Part shown: piece after piece, positions 36,485-43,832 of the stretch
How the letters are laid out: each line of letters opens with the position of its first letter
Numbering within the stretch: the stretch's first letter is position 1
Assembly (NCBI GenBank): GCA_002423145.1
Contig: DIUU01000003.1
Span: 124,001 to 188,000, forward strand
DNA: 64,000 nt
DNA from: Acholeplasmataceae bacterium UBA6150
GTDB taxonomy: Bacteria > Bacillota_I > Bacilli_A > Acholeplasmatales > UBA5453
Reading direction: 5' to 3'
Position numbers and translations under genes: made by a program
The notes under the pieces: generated by a model
The model's database searches: none
What the model saw: the letters and a program-made list of their open reading frames with translations, nothing else
Told to the model about the DNA's origin: nothing

Positions 36485-36537
36485 ATGGTTTGATTTTTTA
36501 ATTTAGCGGTCACGTTAAAAATATACTGAGTGAACTT

Positions 36538-37008
36538 TTGAAAGAGATTGACAATAATAATTTATGCTTTTATCTAAATTATTGGGAGTCATACTTTGAT
36601 GATATTGATGAATCAGAGTATGATTTTAACACTCTAAAGGATATATCATCAGATATGATTAAAGAAAAATTTTTTGATGATACATTAAAGGTTAGCCCTG
36701 AATTTATGGAATTATTTGTATATGATAAAATCAGTAATACGCACAATACAATTAGTACTTACGAAGATTTTTTAAAATCTGATTGTATTTTATCTATTGT
36801 CTCTTATGATTACAACAACATTGAAATTTGCTCTAAATATGAAAATATCTTATTAGCAATAATGAATAACATAAAGAGATTAGAGTTAGAAGACACGAAA
36901 ATTGTCATTCTAAAAAACATACCTCCCAAAGCATCATTGAAGGCTTGGAAAAGTATGAGTGACATGCCATTATATATTGATGATTCTGATATCATGAGTG
37001 AAAAATGA
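36538..37008 (+). CDS. unknown acidic protein, possible immunity protein; start uncertain
   Basis: About 156 residues from TTG 36538; the frame is open from 36502 and no ribosome site is clear, so the 5' end may be lost. It is acidic (ESYFDDIDESEYDFNTLKDISSD) with a Leu-rich core and no signal or membrane helix. Position after a decayed fragment and size resemble immunity genes of polymorphic toxins; that is inference. Not recognised as a family. Confidence 0.45.
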   Translation: MKEIDNNNLCFYLNYWESYFDDIDESEYDFNTLKDISSDMIKEKFFDDTLKVSPEFMELFVYDKISNTHNTISTYEDFLKSDCILSIVSYDYNNIEICSKYENILLAIMNNIKRLELEDTKIVILKNIPPKASLKAWKSMSDMPLYIDDSDIMSEK

Positions 37009-37072
37009 ATTTGAGCGAAGTTTAAAGAGGTTAATCCAAATCAAACCTAATTTTTAGATGGGGGATAAATTA

Positions 37073-37555
37073 ATGAGAAAAACGGTTTACATGATAGACT
37101 CTTCAGAGTATTTCAACAAGAATTGGTATGAATCTAAAGGGATTAGTGTTACTGATATATATTATTTTTTTAAAAAAAAGTATAAAAACATATCCATATA
37201 TTTTGATATTCCAGAAAATGATGATGGCGAATGTACATATAAATTTTCAATCTTAAAGAAAAAGAGAATTAAATCTAGGTTTAAGTTTTCAAAAATTGAA
37301 AATACGAATACTGATGTCCTAATCATAAATGACGGTGAAACTAATCTATTTAATTACTCTCATCAAGAAGTATTTGATTTGGTTAAGAAAAATCCAGAAA
37401 TCATGAATGGAATACCATTTTTCATGAGTGTACATGACCATGATTGGAATGCGATTTGTTATTTCGCAACTCACGAGATATTACAAGCATTTATGGCATA
37501 TATTAAAGAAAAAGCACTACTTGTTATAACAGATGATTATTCGTATTTTAGATAG
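37073..37555 (+). CDS. unknown small protein
   Basis: 160 residues. ATG 37073 follows GGGGGATAAATTA. It has a MIDSSEYFNKNWYESKGIS start, a basic KKKRIKSRFKF segment, and the conserved-looking FMSVHDHDWNAICYFATHEI with clustered His and Asp near the C-terminus, which might be a metal or catalytic site. No family is recognised. It is part of the run of small AT-rich genes. Confidence 0.5.
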   Translation: MRKTVYMIDSSEYFNKNWYESKGISVTDIYYFFKKKYKNISIYFDIPENDDGECTYKFSILKKKRIKSRFKFSKIENTNTDVLIINDGETNLFNYSHQEVFDLVKKNPEIMNGIPFFMSVHDHDWNAICYFATHEILQAFMAYIKEKALLVITDDYSYFR

Positions 37556-37661
37556 TTATCCAAATATTGGACTAAACATCGGTTAAGTCCAAGTATTTAT
37601 TGGCGCAATAGTTTTATAATTCATCAAAGTTATGACTGAAATTTAGGTATCCATTCATTAA

Positions 37662-37686
37662 GTGTCCATTTTTTGACATAAAAGCA
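37662..37686 (+). repeat. short direct repeat, copy B
   Basis: GTGTCCATTTTTTGACA followed by TAAAAGCA, the near copy of 32698-32723 in the same orientation. It lies just upstream of an RDD-like gene fragment. Confidence 0.5.
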
Positions 37687-37716
37687 GCTTTATTTTAAAA
37701 TATTGCACAAGATTTA

Positions 37717-37941
37717 ATGTTTCATAGAAGTATTGGTAAGAGAATATATAAACTCAAAATTGTAACAAAGATAGAATCCAAAAAGAAACTTTTAAAAGCA
37801 CTAATCATGAGGAAATTTTATGAAGCTACTTATCATCCCTTACTTAATAAGGACTTTGCTGCTATAGTTAATATGATAGAAGCGATGACTGAAACTAAAA
37901 TAGTGGATGATGATAAAAAGAAAGAATCATTAGCAAGGTAG
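37717..37941 (+). pseudogene. C-terminal fragment of an RDD-type membrane protein
   Basis: 74 residues, RSIGKRIYKLKIVTKIESKK then a helix and a KIVDDDKKKE tail. The SIGKRIYKLKIV motif resembles the mid-part of RDD proteins, but the N-terminal helices and the Arg-Asp-Asp pair are absent. A stop (TAA 37696-37698) closes the frame upstream and there is no ribosome site, so this is probably a truncated relic. The following gene starts 10 bases later. Confidence 0.4.
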
Positions 37942-37950
37942 GTATTAATC

Positions 37951-38454
37951 ATGAATAAAACAATCATTACTCTAGGTATCAGATCCATTTTAATGTTTTC
38001 ACTTGGAACGGTATTGATATCATTTGCTTTATATCAATTAATGAATAATAATGATCCAATCAAATTTGTTTTCATACCTGTTTTCACTTATCTATATATT
38101 GTTGTCATTTTTATGTCATTTAGCCATGTACGATTTAAAAAAGATCACTTCATCATTCGTGGTGATTTTGGTGTATTGAAAGATCAAATTCAAAAAAGAA
38201 CGACTATATACTACAAGAATATCGAACAATTTGAATTAAAACCACTTGGTGATCACATCAATACACGTGGTGAGAAATTGGCATTTAGATTCAAATATGG
38301 TAACGAAAGAGCCTTTATATATGGCAGTAGCCCTTTGCAATGTATTGAAATAACACATGGGGATAAAGTCGACTGTTTGGTAATCAATAAGTACTCAAAG
38401 AAGCAAATATATCAAATATTAGGGATATTAAATGAACAGACAAAACAAATCTAG
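37951..38454 (+). CDS. membrane protein with PH-like soluble domain
   Basis: 167 residues. Two N-terminal transmembrane helices (about 8-29 and 37-58) are followed by a beta-rich region (SHVRFKKDHFIIRGDFGVL, then TIYYKNIEQFELKP) like bacterial PH/YdbT-type domains and a C-terminal helix. The start follows AGGTAGGTATTAATC. Function unknown. It may form a pair with the next membrane protein. Confidence 0.55.
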   Translation: MNKTIITLGIRSILMFSLGTVLISFALYQLMNNNDPIKFVFIPVFTYLYIVVIFMSFSHVRFKKDHFIIRGDFGVLKDQIQKRTTIYYKNIEQFELKPLGDHINTRGEKLAFRFKYGNERAFIYGSSPLQCIEITHGDKVDCLVINKYSKKQIYQILGILNEQTKQI

Positions 38455-38500
38455 AAGTGGTTGTTCAATTGATTTGGTATAGTCTTAAGGGTGTAAATCA

Positions 38501-39001
38501 ATGAAATTATTTCCTGTATTAGAAGAAGAATATATCTTGGATGAACCAATGGATGAATTTATTGAAAGACTGTCTAAAACCACAGATAGACATGGAAAAA
38601 TCAGAATACTCATGAAAAATCTCGATCAATCAAAATTATTTCACGGTTATGTTGATTGGTCTAGTTTTCATATCATGCGATACATCACACATGGCAACTC
38701 ATTCAATCAAGTGATTTCAGGCACTTTATCCACAATTAATGATAAAACAAAAATTAATCTTGTATATCACATTGACAAAGGTATTAGATTATTTATTTAC
38801 GCAATGTGGGTATTCATGTGTCTATTCTTCATTGCATTGCTTGCTATAGACATATATAACATTATGAATAAAGAGTTTAGTTTATTTAACCTTCTAGTAG
38901 TATTCATGTTCATCATGAGCCTGTTTATAATCAAGTTTGGATATACTCTAGATATAGAAGCTACTAAACAGGCTATGAGAGATTTTATTAACAAACAATA
39001 A
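38501..39001 (+). CDS. membrane protein of unknown function
   Basis: 166 residues. The N-terminal half is soluble (EEEYILDEPMDEFIERLSK, DQSKLFHGYVDWSSFHIMRY); two transmembrane helices lie at about 95-120 and 127-150. ATG 38501 follows AAGGGTGTAAATCA. No family is recognised. Small soluble-plus-two-helix proteins are common among immunity proteins to membrane-targeting toxins, but evidence is positional only. Confidence 0.55.
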   Translation: MKLFPVLEEEYILDEPMDEFIERLSKTTDRHGKIRILMKNLDQSKLFHGYVDWSSFHIMRYITHGNSFNQVISGTLSTINDKTKINLVYHIDKGIRLFIYAMWVFMCLFFIALLAIDIYNIMNKEFSLFNLLVVFMFIMSLFIIKFGYTLDIEATKQAMRDFINKQ

Positions 39002-39026
39002 TGTAAATTGATAGGAGATAAGTTTT

Positions 39027-39869
39027 ATGGGAGCATGGGGTACAGGATTATATTCAGATGATGTTGCACATGATGTTAGATATTTATACAAAGAATTACT
39101 AATGGTAGGATTATCAAATGAAGAAGCGACCAAAAAACTAATCAAGGATAGCCAATGGCTGATCAATGATATGTATGATGGTCCAGTATTTTGGTTTGTT
39201 TTAGCGGATACACAATGGAAATTAGGTAGATTACTCCCTGAAGTTAAAGAAAAAGCCTTACAATACATGCAAGACGGCGAACATCTAAAAATGTGGTCTG
39301 AAGAAAATCCAAAATTAGGATTAAAGAGAAAAGAAGTCTTGGATAAATTAATGAATCAACTGAACTCTCCAATGCCAGAAACGAAAAAGATATCTCCTTA
39401 CAAATACTACAGAAATGATTGGAAGTTGGGCGATACATATGCATACCAATTAAATGGAGATTTCGCAAAAGATAAAGGTTTTGAAGGTAGGTATATTATC
39501 ATTCATAAAATCGGTGACCATGATTTTAATAAAGGAATCGATAAGGATGTTTTCCCTATTATCTACATGAAAATCACACCAGATAAGAATCTTCCGAAGA
39601 ATGTCAATGAAATAGAAGCTTCTGAATATATTAGAATTGATCGAAACTTTGACGATAAAAAGTTTGAATATAGATCGTTTCTTTGGGAGGCGTCCAATAG
39701 ATTCTACAATCATTTGATTTACCTTGGTAATTATTCTATTACACCACCTACTGATGAGTGTACAACCAGATTTTATGGGATTTTATCTACGATTCTATCC
39801 AAAAAACAAAGAGAAGATATCCTTATAAGAGATTATATTAATAATAAGGATTATATATTCGAGAAATAA
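39027..39869 (+). CDS. DUF4259-type protein
   Basis: 280 residues. The N-terminus MGAWGTGLYSDDVAHDVRY is typical of DUF4259, a family of unknown function often found near toxin/immunity loci. The second half has a KLGDTYAYQLNGDFAKD strand pattern and no membrane helix. ATG 39027 follows AGGAGATAAGTTTT. It is the last gene of the accessory region before the tmRNA gene. Confidence 0.7.
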   Translation: MGAWGTGLYSDDVAHDVRYLYKELLMVGLSNEEATKKLIKDSQWLINDMYDGPVFWFVLADTQWKLGRLLPEVKEKALQYMQDGEHLKMWSEENPKLGLKRKEVLDKLMNQLNSPMPETKKISPYKYYRNDWKLGDTYAYQLNGDFAKDKGFEGRYIIIHKIGDHDFNKGIDKDVFPIIYMKITPDKNLPKNVNEIEASEYIRIDRNFDDKKFEYRSFLWEASNRFYNHLIYLGNYSITPPTDECTTRFYGILSTILSKKQREDILIRDYINNKDYIFEK

Positions 39870-40045
39870 TTCTTACAAAATGACACAGTTACTCCAAAAT
39901 AGCATTACATAATAATATAGGTTAGGATATATTAAATTATTCAGATAAACTTCAATGAGTTATATGTATCGCAAAAAAATCATGAATAGATTAAATATGA
40001 TTAATAAGTAAATTCATAATTATGAAAAAACACTCTATAAAAACA

Positions 40046-40074
40046 TTAAAACGGCTTAGCTAAGCCGTTTTATT
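40046..40074 (-). terminator. terminator downstream of ssrA
   Basis: AAAACGGCTT (40048-40057) and AAGCCGTTTT (40062-40071) form a perfect stem with loop AGCT just after the tmRNA 3' end. T-rich sequence on the minus strand follows. Confidence 0.8.
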
Positions 40075-40079
40075 CGTCT

Positions 40080-40427
40080 TGGTGGAGATGAGGGGAGTCG
40101 AACCCCTGTGCATGACTTTTCCTGTGATACTTTCTACATGTTTAGTCAATCAGTTGAATTCATCTAGCGGTCATAGATTGACACATTACCACTCGACTAA
40201 CCTTGTTGATTCGTTTAGTTGCTTAAGGTGGCAACAACTAAATATATCTTACTGATTTGTGCCATAGACTAAGTCGTAAGAAAACCTAGTGGTGGCTCGC
40301 ACTTTTTCTTAAGCAGCGAATTGTAAATTTTGGTTTCCGGTTATTAATAACCTCGGTGTTTTTACTTGCACAACCAAGACATGCTTATATCACATTTAAA
40401 ACCCTGACGAATCCAGAAAACATCCCC
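40080..40427 (-). ncRNA. ssrA: transfer-messenger RNA (tmRNA)
   Basis: The 348-nt RNA rescues stalled ribosomes and tags the peptide. The 5' end GGGGATG (40427 leftward) pairs with the 3' CATCTCC before an encoded CCA, making the tRNA-like acceptor stem; the T-arm GGTTCGACTCCCC and the TCGTCAGG-like 5' part are evident. A tag frame ends GNQNLQFAA then TAA (40309-40311). Its start codon is probably GTA, giving VKTPRLLITGNQNLQFAA, but the resume codon is uncertain. The island-like region lies next to its 3' end. Confidence 0.93.
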
Positions 40428-40437
40428 ATGCGCAATC

Positions 40438-40466
40438 ATTATATAGGAAATGGTTAAGTAAATCAA
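40438..40466 (-). promoter_or_regulatory. promoter of ssrA
   Basis: On the minus strand TTGATT (40461-40466), a 17-base spacer and TATAAT (40438-40443) lie just upstream of the mature 5' end at 40427. Confidence 0.8.
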
Positions 40467-40719
40467 GAATAACTAAATATCCCTTTAGGGAGAACTCGGT
40501 ATATGGCTAATCAAAGTGATATCTTTAGCTTGGTTTTATTAATAAACCGCAGTTTATCACAATGGATGCTAGGTTACTGGCTCAAAATGGGATGACGTAC
40601 TATATAATAGTAGTAATAAGACACCAAAGATACCTACTCACTGAGCAGATAGATTGGAGACAAGTTTCATTATTTATGATTCATTGACGAATAGTGGGTT
40701 TAAAGAGAGGTGGGTTATC
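40467..40719. other. intergenic stretch between ssrA and the PotD-like gene
   Basis: There is no reading frame of note. A TATAAT at 40603-40608 is a candidate -10 for the PotD-like gene, without a clear -35. Nothing else is recognised. Confidence 0.4.
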
Positions 40720-41796
40720 GTGAAAAAAATGGGAATAATTGCTTTAATATGGATTCTATCTTATACCCTATCTGGATGTGGATTAGTCAGAACCATGACC
40801 TGCATCCAAAAAGAAAAACTGAACCTATTTAATTGGGGGGAATACATCGACCCAAGTCTCATATCTGGGTTTGAAAAAGCCAACAATGTATGTGTTATTT
40901 TATCTACATATGAATCCAATGAATCAGCGATTGAACAGTTAAGGACACAATCGTTTGATGTGATTGTACCGAGTGATTATGCCATAGAACAAATGGTCGA
41001 AGAAGATATGATTCAATCACTCGATTGGGAGAAAATTACAGGGTTTAATCCAACTATCGACATGACACCCGGTTTATTAACCATACTCTCTGCACTGGAT
41101 TTTGATTTACTCGATTATGGGGTCCCTTATTTTTGGGGTAACGTGGGAATCATGTACAATAAAAATATCGTCACACTCAATGAACTAGAGACATTAGAGT
41201 GGAACATCTTTAAGTCAAACACCTATAAAATTGCGTTTTATGATTCAGCGAGAGACAGTTTCATGGTCGCTTTGAAGAGTCTAGGGTATTCGATGAATAC
41301 GAACACTCAAATCGAACTGAATGAAGCAGAAAACTGGTTACTTGAATTAGCGCGAAAGAAAAATGTTGACTTTTTCACAAGTGATATCAGCGACGCCATG
41401 GTTTCGTTATCCTATGACATCGCTTTGGTGTATTCAGGGGATGCAGTCTATTTAATGAGCGAACAAGACAGTCTTGAATTCTTTGTTCCCACAACAGGGA
41501 CCAATGTGTGGGTAGATGCACTAGTCATCCCGAAGAATGCGAAAAACACAGCATTAGCCTATGCATTTATAAACTATGTGAGTACTCAAACATCAGCTCA
41601 AATGAATAGCGCTTATGTCATGTATTCTAGCCCCAGAAAAGATGTCTATGAGGCGATGATCAGTGAAACTGGGGATTTCTATGCCTATCGATCAGCCTAT
41701 GCGGTAAGTGTAAACTCGAATGACGAAGTACTAAGACATTCTTTAACGATCAAAGCGTTCGTTACCGATGCGTGGATTCGGATTCGTGCCCTTTAA
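40720..41796 (+). CDS. spermidine/putrescine-type substrate-binding lipoprotein (PotD-like)
   Basis: About 358 residues. The lipoprotein signal is WILSYTLSGC and the PotD-type core begins LNLFNWGEYIDPSLISGFEKANN, with FDVIVPSDYAIEQM, YFWGNVGIMYN and NVWVDALVIPKNAKN. It should bind a polyamine outside the membrane and deliver it to an ABC permease. GTG 40720 is preferred, with GAGGTGGG upstream; ATG 40729 is possible. No potA, potB or potC lies nearby, so the transporter must be elsewhere. A terminator follows. Confidence 0.87.
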   Translation: MKKMGIIALIWILSYTLSGCGLVRTMTCIQKEKLNLFNWGEYIDPSLISGFEKANNVCVILSTYESNESAIEQLRTQSFDVIVPSDYAIEQMVEEDMIQSLDWEKITGFNPTIDMTPGLLTILSALDFDLLDYGVPYFWGNVGIMYNKNIVTLNELETLEWNIFKSNTYKIAFYDSARDSFMVALKSLGYSMNTNTQIELNEAENWLLELARKKNVDFFTSDISDAMVSLSYDIALVYSGDAVYLMSEQDSLEFFVPTTGTNVWVDALVIPKNAKNTALAYAFINYVSTQTSAQMNSAYVMYSSPRKDVYEAMISETGDFYAYRSAYAVSVNSNDEVLRHSLTIKAFVTDAWIRIRAL

Positions 41797-41809
41797 ATAT
41801 AAATCATCT

Positions 41810-41841
41810 AGGACTGTCACTAAAGTGACGTCCTTTTTTTA
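41810..41841 (+). terminator. terminator after the PotD-like gene
   Basis: An imperfect stem of AGGACTGTCAC and GTGACGTCCT around TAAA is followed by a long T run. Confidence 0.8.
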
Positions 41842-41869
41842 GGTTTGAATTTAAAAAAAACGTTTCTTG

Positions 41870-41878
41870 TGGTAAAAT
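41870..41878 (+). promoter_or_regulatory. extended -10 promoter of the nusB-recN cluster
   Basis: TGGTAAAAT (41870-41878) lies 22 bases before the nusB start and fits an extended -10 box. Confidence 0.5.
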
Positions 41879-41900
41879 AGATAAGAATTGAGGTTTACTT

Positions 41901-42269
41901 ATGCAAACAAGACATGAAATTAGAATTGAAACCATGATATTTTTATACCAACAAGACTTACGAGGGGATGTTGTCGTCGAGCCATTTAAAGAGGGTTATG
42001 ACCTATACCACGCAATCTTATCACACTTAAGTGAAATCGATCAAATGATCAAAGATACGCTCGTGAATTATACACTGGAAAGACTTTCTTTTGTCGACCG
42101 TGCCATCATTCGTTTAGCAGTCTATGAGTTGATGTATACCGATACACCAAAACCGATTGTCATCAATGAAGCGATTAAACTGACCAAAGCCTACTCCAAT
42201 TTAGAAGATGAAAAACAATCCGCATTTACCAACCGATTACTTGAAAATATCTCCAAACGATTAGGGTGA
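41901..42269 (+). CDS. nusB: transcription antitermination factor NusB
   Basis: 122 residues, slightly short for NusB. The all-helical pattern is clear: RHEIRIETMIFLYQQDL at the N-terminus and the C-terminal FVDRAIIRLAVYELMY, then PKPIVINEAIKLTKAYSNLE and FTNRLLENISK. NusB with NusE binds boxA RNA and supports rRNA antitermination. It opens a run of genes in the order usual in Firmicutes. Confidence 0.93.
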   Translation: MQTRHEIRIETMIFLYQQDLRGDVVVEPFKEGYDLYHAILSHLSEIDQMIKDTLVNYTLERLSFVDRAIIRLAVYELMYTDTPKPIVINEAIKLTKAYSNLEDEKQSAFTNRLLENISKRLG

Positions 42270-42273
42270 TCAT

Positions 42274-43623
42274 ATGCAAGACGTTAGATATCTAACGGTT
42301 TCCGCACTAACCAAATACATCAAACAAATCCTTGAAAACGATAAACACTTAAGTCAAATCTACATCAAGGGTGAGATTTCAAATTTGACCAAACACAGCC
42401 GTGGTCATTTTTACTTTACATTGAAAGATGAAGGGGCACAAATCCGCGTGACGATGTTTGCTAACTATGTTAAAAACCTTAACTTTAACCCAAAAGATGG
42501 CGACAAAGTGAGGCTTTTCGGCTCCATGTCTGTTTATGAAGCGGGTGGGTCATATGCAATCAATGCCTATACTTTGGAACTAGATGGTATAGGTAATTTG
42601 TATTTGGCTTATGAAAAACTAAAAAAAGAACTTTCAGATAAAGGCTATTTTGATATCAATCGAAAAAAGTCGATTCCAATGTATCCAAAAGCCATCGGGG
42701 TCATCACATCGCCTACAGGGGCTGCGATTAGAGACATCATCCATACGATTGAAAGACGCTATCCAACCACACGGCTGTATTTATATCCAGCGCTGGTTCA
42801 AGGGGAAGAAGCCAAATTTTCGATTGAAAAGCAAATTAAACAAGCCAATCAAGATGGTTTAGTCGATGTTTTAATCGTAGGTCGTGGCGGTGGGTCTATA
42901 GAAGACTTGTGGGCATTCAATGAAATGCCTGTCATCGAAGCTATTTATCGATCATCCATCCCAATCATTTCTGCGGTGGGTCATGAAACAGATTTTACAC
43001 TGGCTGACTTTGTTTCAGACTTACGCGCTCCCACACCGACAGCTGCAGGCGAATTGGCGACACCGAGTAAAGACAACTTACTTGAAATGGTGTTAAGCTA
43101 TCGCAGTCAAATCCAAATATACAGTCAAAAATATATGGAACAACAAAAAACCAAACTCATGCATTTGGATGAACGGTTGATGGTCCATTCACCGGTGTCA
43201 CTCATCAAACAATTGAAAGAGCGGTATACTCAAACACATACCCAATTGATGAAAACCATGCGTACACTGATCGAGGGGAAGATACACCAATATCGCATGT
43301 TATCACAACGCATCGAAACGTATGATGTTGGCGCACTCTTAAAATATAAAACCGAGAAATGCGATTATGTATCGAATAACCTGAACCATGCCTATGAAAG
43401 AATCATTACGAAAAAAGAAGACAACTTCCAATTATTAATTCAATCATTAAAACATCAAAACCCATTATCCCTTATGGATAAAGGGTATACATATACAACT
43501 AAAAACCAAAAACGAATTGAATCTATTAACGAGGTTTTAATCGATGATATCATTGAAACCACGTTGAAAGATGGTAAACTCACCTCGGTGGTAAAACAAA
43601 AGGAGACACACACATGGAAATGA
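42274..43623 (+). CDS. xseA: exodeoxyribonuclease VII large subunit
   Basis: 449 residues. An N-terminal OB-fold (IYIKGEISNLTKHSRGHFYF) precedes the catalytic domain (IGVITSPTGAAIRDIIHTI, VGRGGGSIEDLWAFNE, VGHETDFTLADFVSDLRAPTP), and a coiled-coil C-terminus follows. With XseB it degrades single-stranded DNA from both ends during repair and mutagenesis control. It starts behind GGGTGATCAT and overlaps xseB by 10 bases. Confidence 0.96.
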   Translation: MQDVRYLTVSALTKYIKQILENDKHLSQIYIKGEISNLTKHSRGHFYFTLKDEGAQIRVTMFANYVKNLNFNPKDGDKVRLFGSMSVYEAGGSYAINAYTLELDGIGNLYLAYEKLKKELSDKGYFDINRKKSIPMYPKAIGVITSPTGAAIRDIIHTIERRYPTTRLYLYPALVQGEEAKFSIEKQIKQANQDGLVDVLIVGRGGGSIEDLWAFNEMPVIEAIYRSSIPIISAVGHETDFTLADFVSDLRAPTPTAAGELATPSKDNLLEMVLSYRSQIQIYSQKYMEQQKTKLMHLDERLMVHSPVSLIKQLKERYTQTHTQLMKTMRTLIEGKIHQYRMLSQRIETYDVGALLKYKTEKCDYVSNNLNHAYERIITKKEDNFQLLIQSLKHQNPLSLMDKGYTYTTKNQKRIESINEVLIDDIIETTLKDGKLTSVVKQKETHTWK

Positions 43624-43823
43624 CATTTGAACAAGCCATCCAAGCATTAGAAAAAACAGTTAAAGCGTTAGAAAACAAAGACATCGCACTCGATGAAGCG
43701 GTTAAACTCTACAATGAAGGGTTAAGACTTTCGAAGTTGTGTTATGAACTACTCACAGAATCTGAGAAATTGGTGGTTAAAACAATCACCCCCCAAGGTA
43801 GCGAAGACTTTAAACTAGAATAA
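43614..43823 (+). CDS. xseB: exodeoxyribonuclease VII small subunit
   Basis: 69 residues. MTFEQAIQALEKTVKALENK and LDEAVKLYNEGLRLSKLCYE are standard for this helical subunit, which binds several copies to each XseA. It is coupled to xseA, with AGGAG 8 bases before the start, and is followed after 9 bases by dxs. Confidence 0.95.
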   Translation: MEMTFEQAIQALEKTVKALENKDIALDEAVKLYNEGLRLSKLCYELLTESEKLVVKTITPQGSEDFKLE

Positions 43824-43832
43824 GAGGTTCTT

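Noticed and set aside
36328..36513. Minus-strand reading frame of 61 codons
   Set aside because: The plus strand of the same stretch shows a better coding pattern; no ribosome site or promoter on the minus strand.
31669..40079. att-like duplication of the ssrA 3' end or integrase gene
   Set aside because: No second copy of the ssrA 3' sequence and no recombinase was found in the window.
40654..40719. Longer N-terminus for the PotD-like protein
   Set aside because: It would bury the lipoprotein signal; GTG 40720 with GAGGTGGG upstream gives a proper signal peptide.
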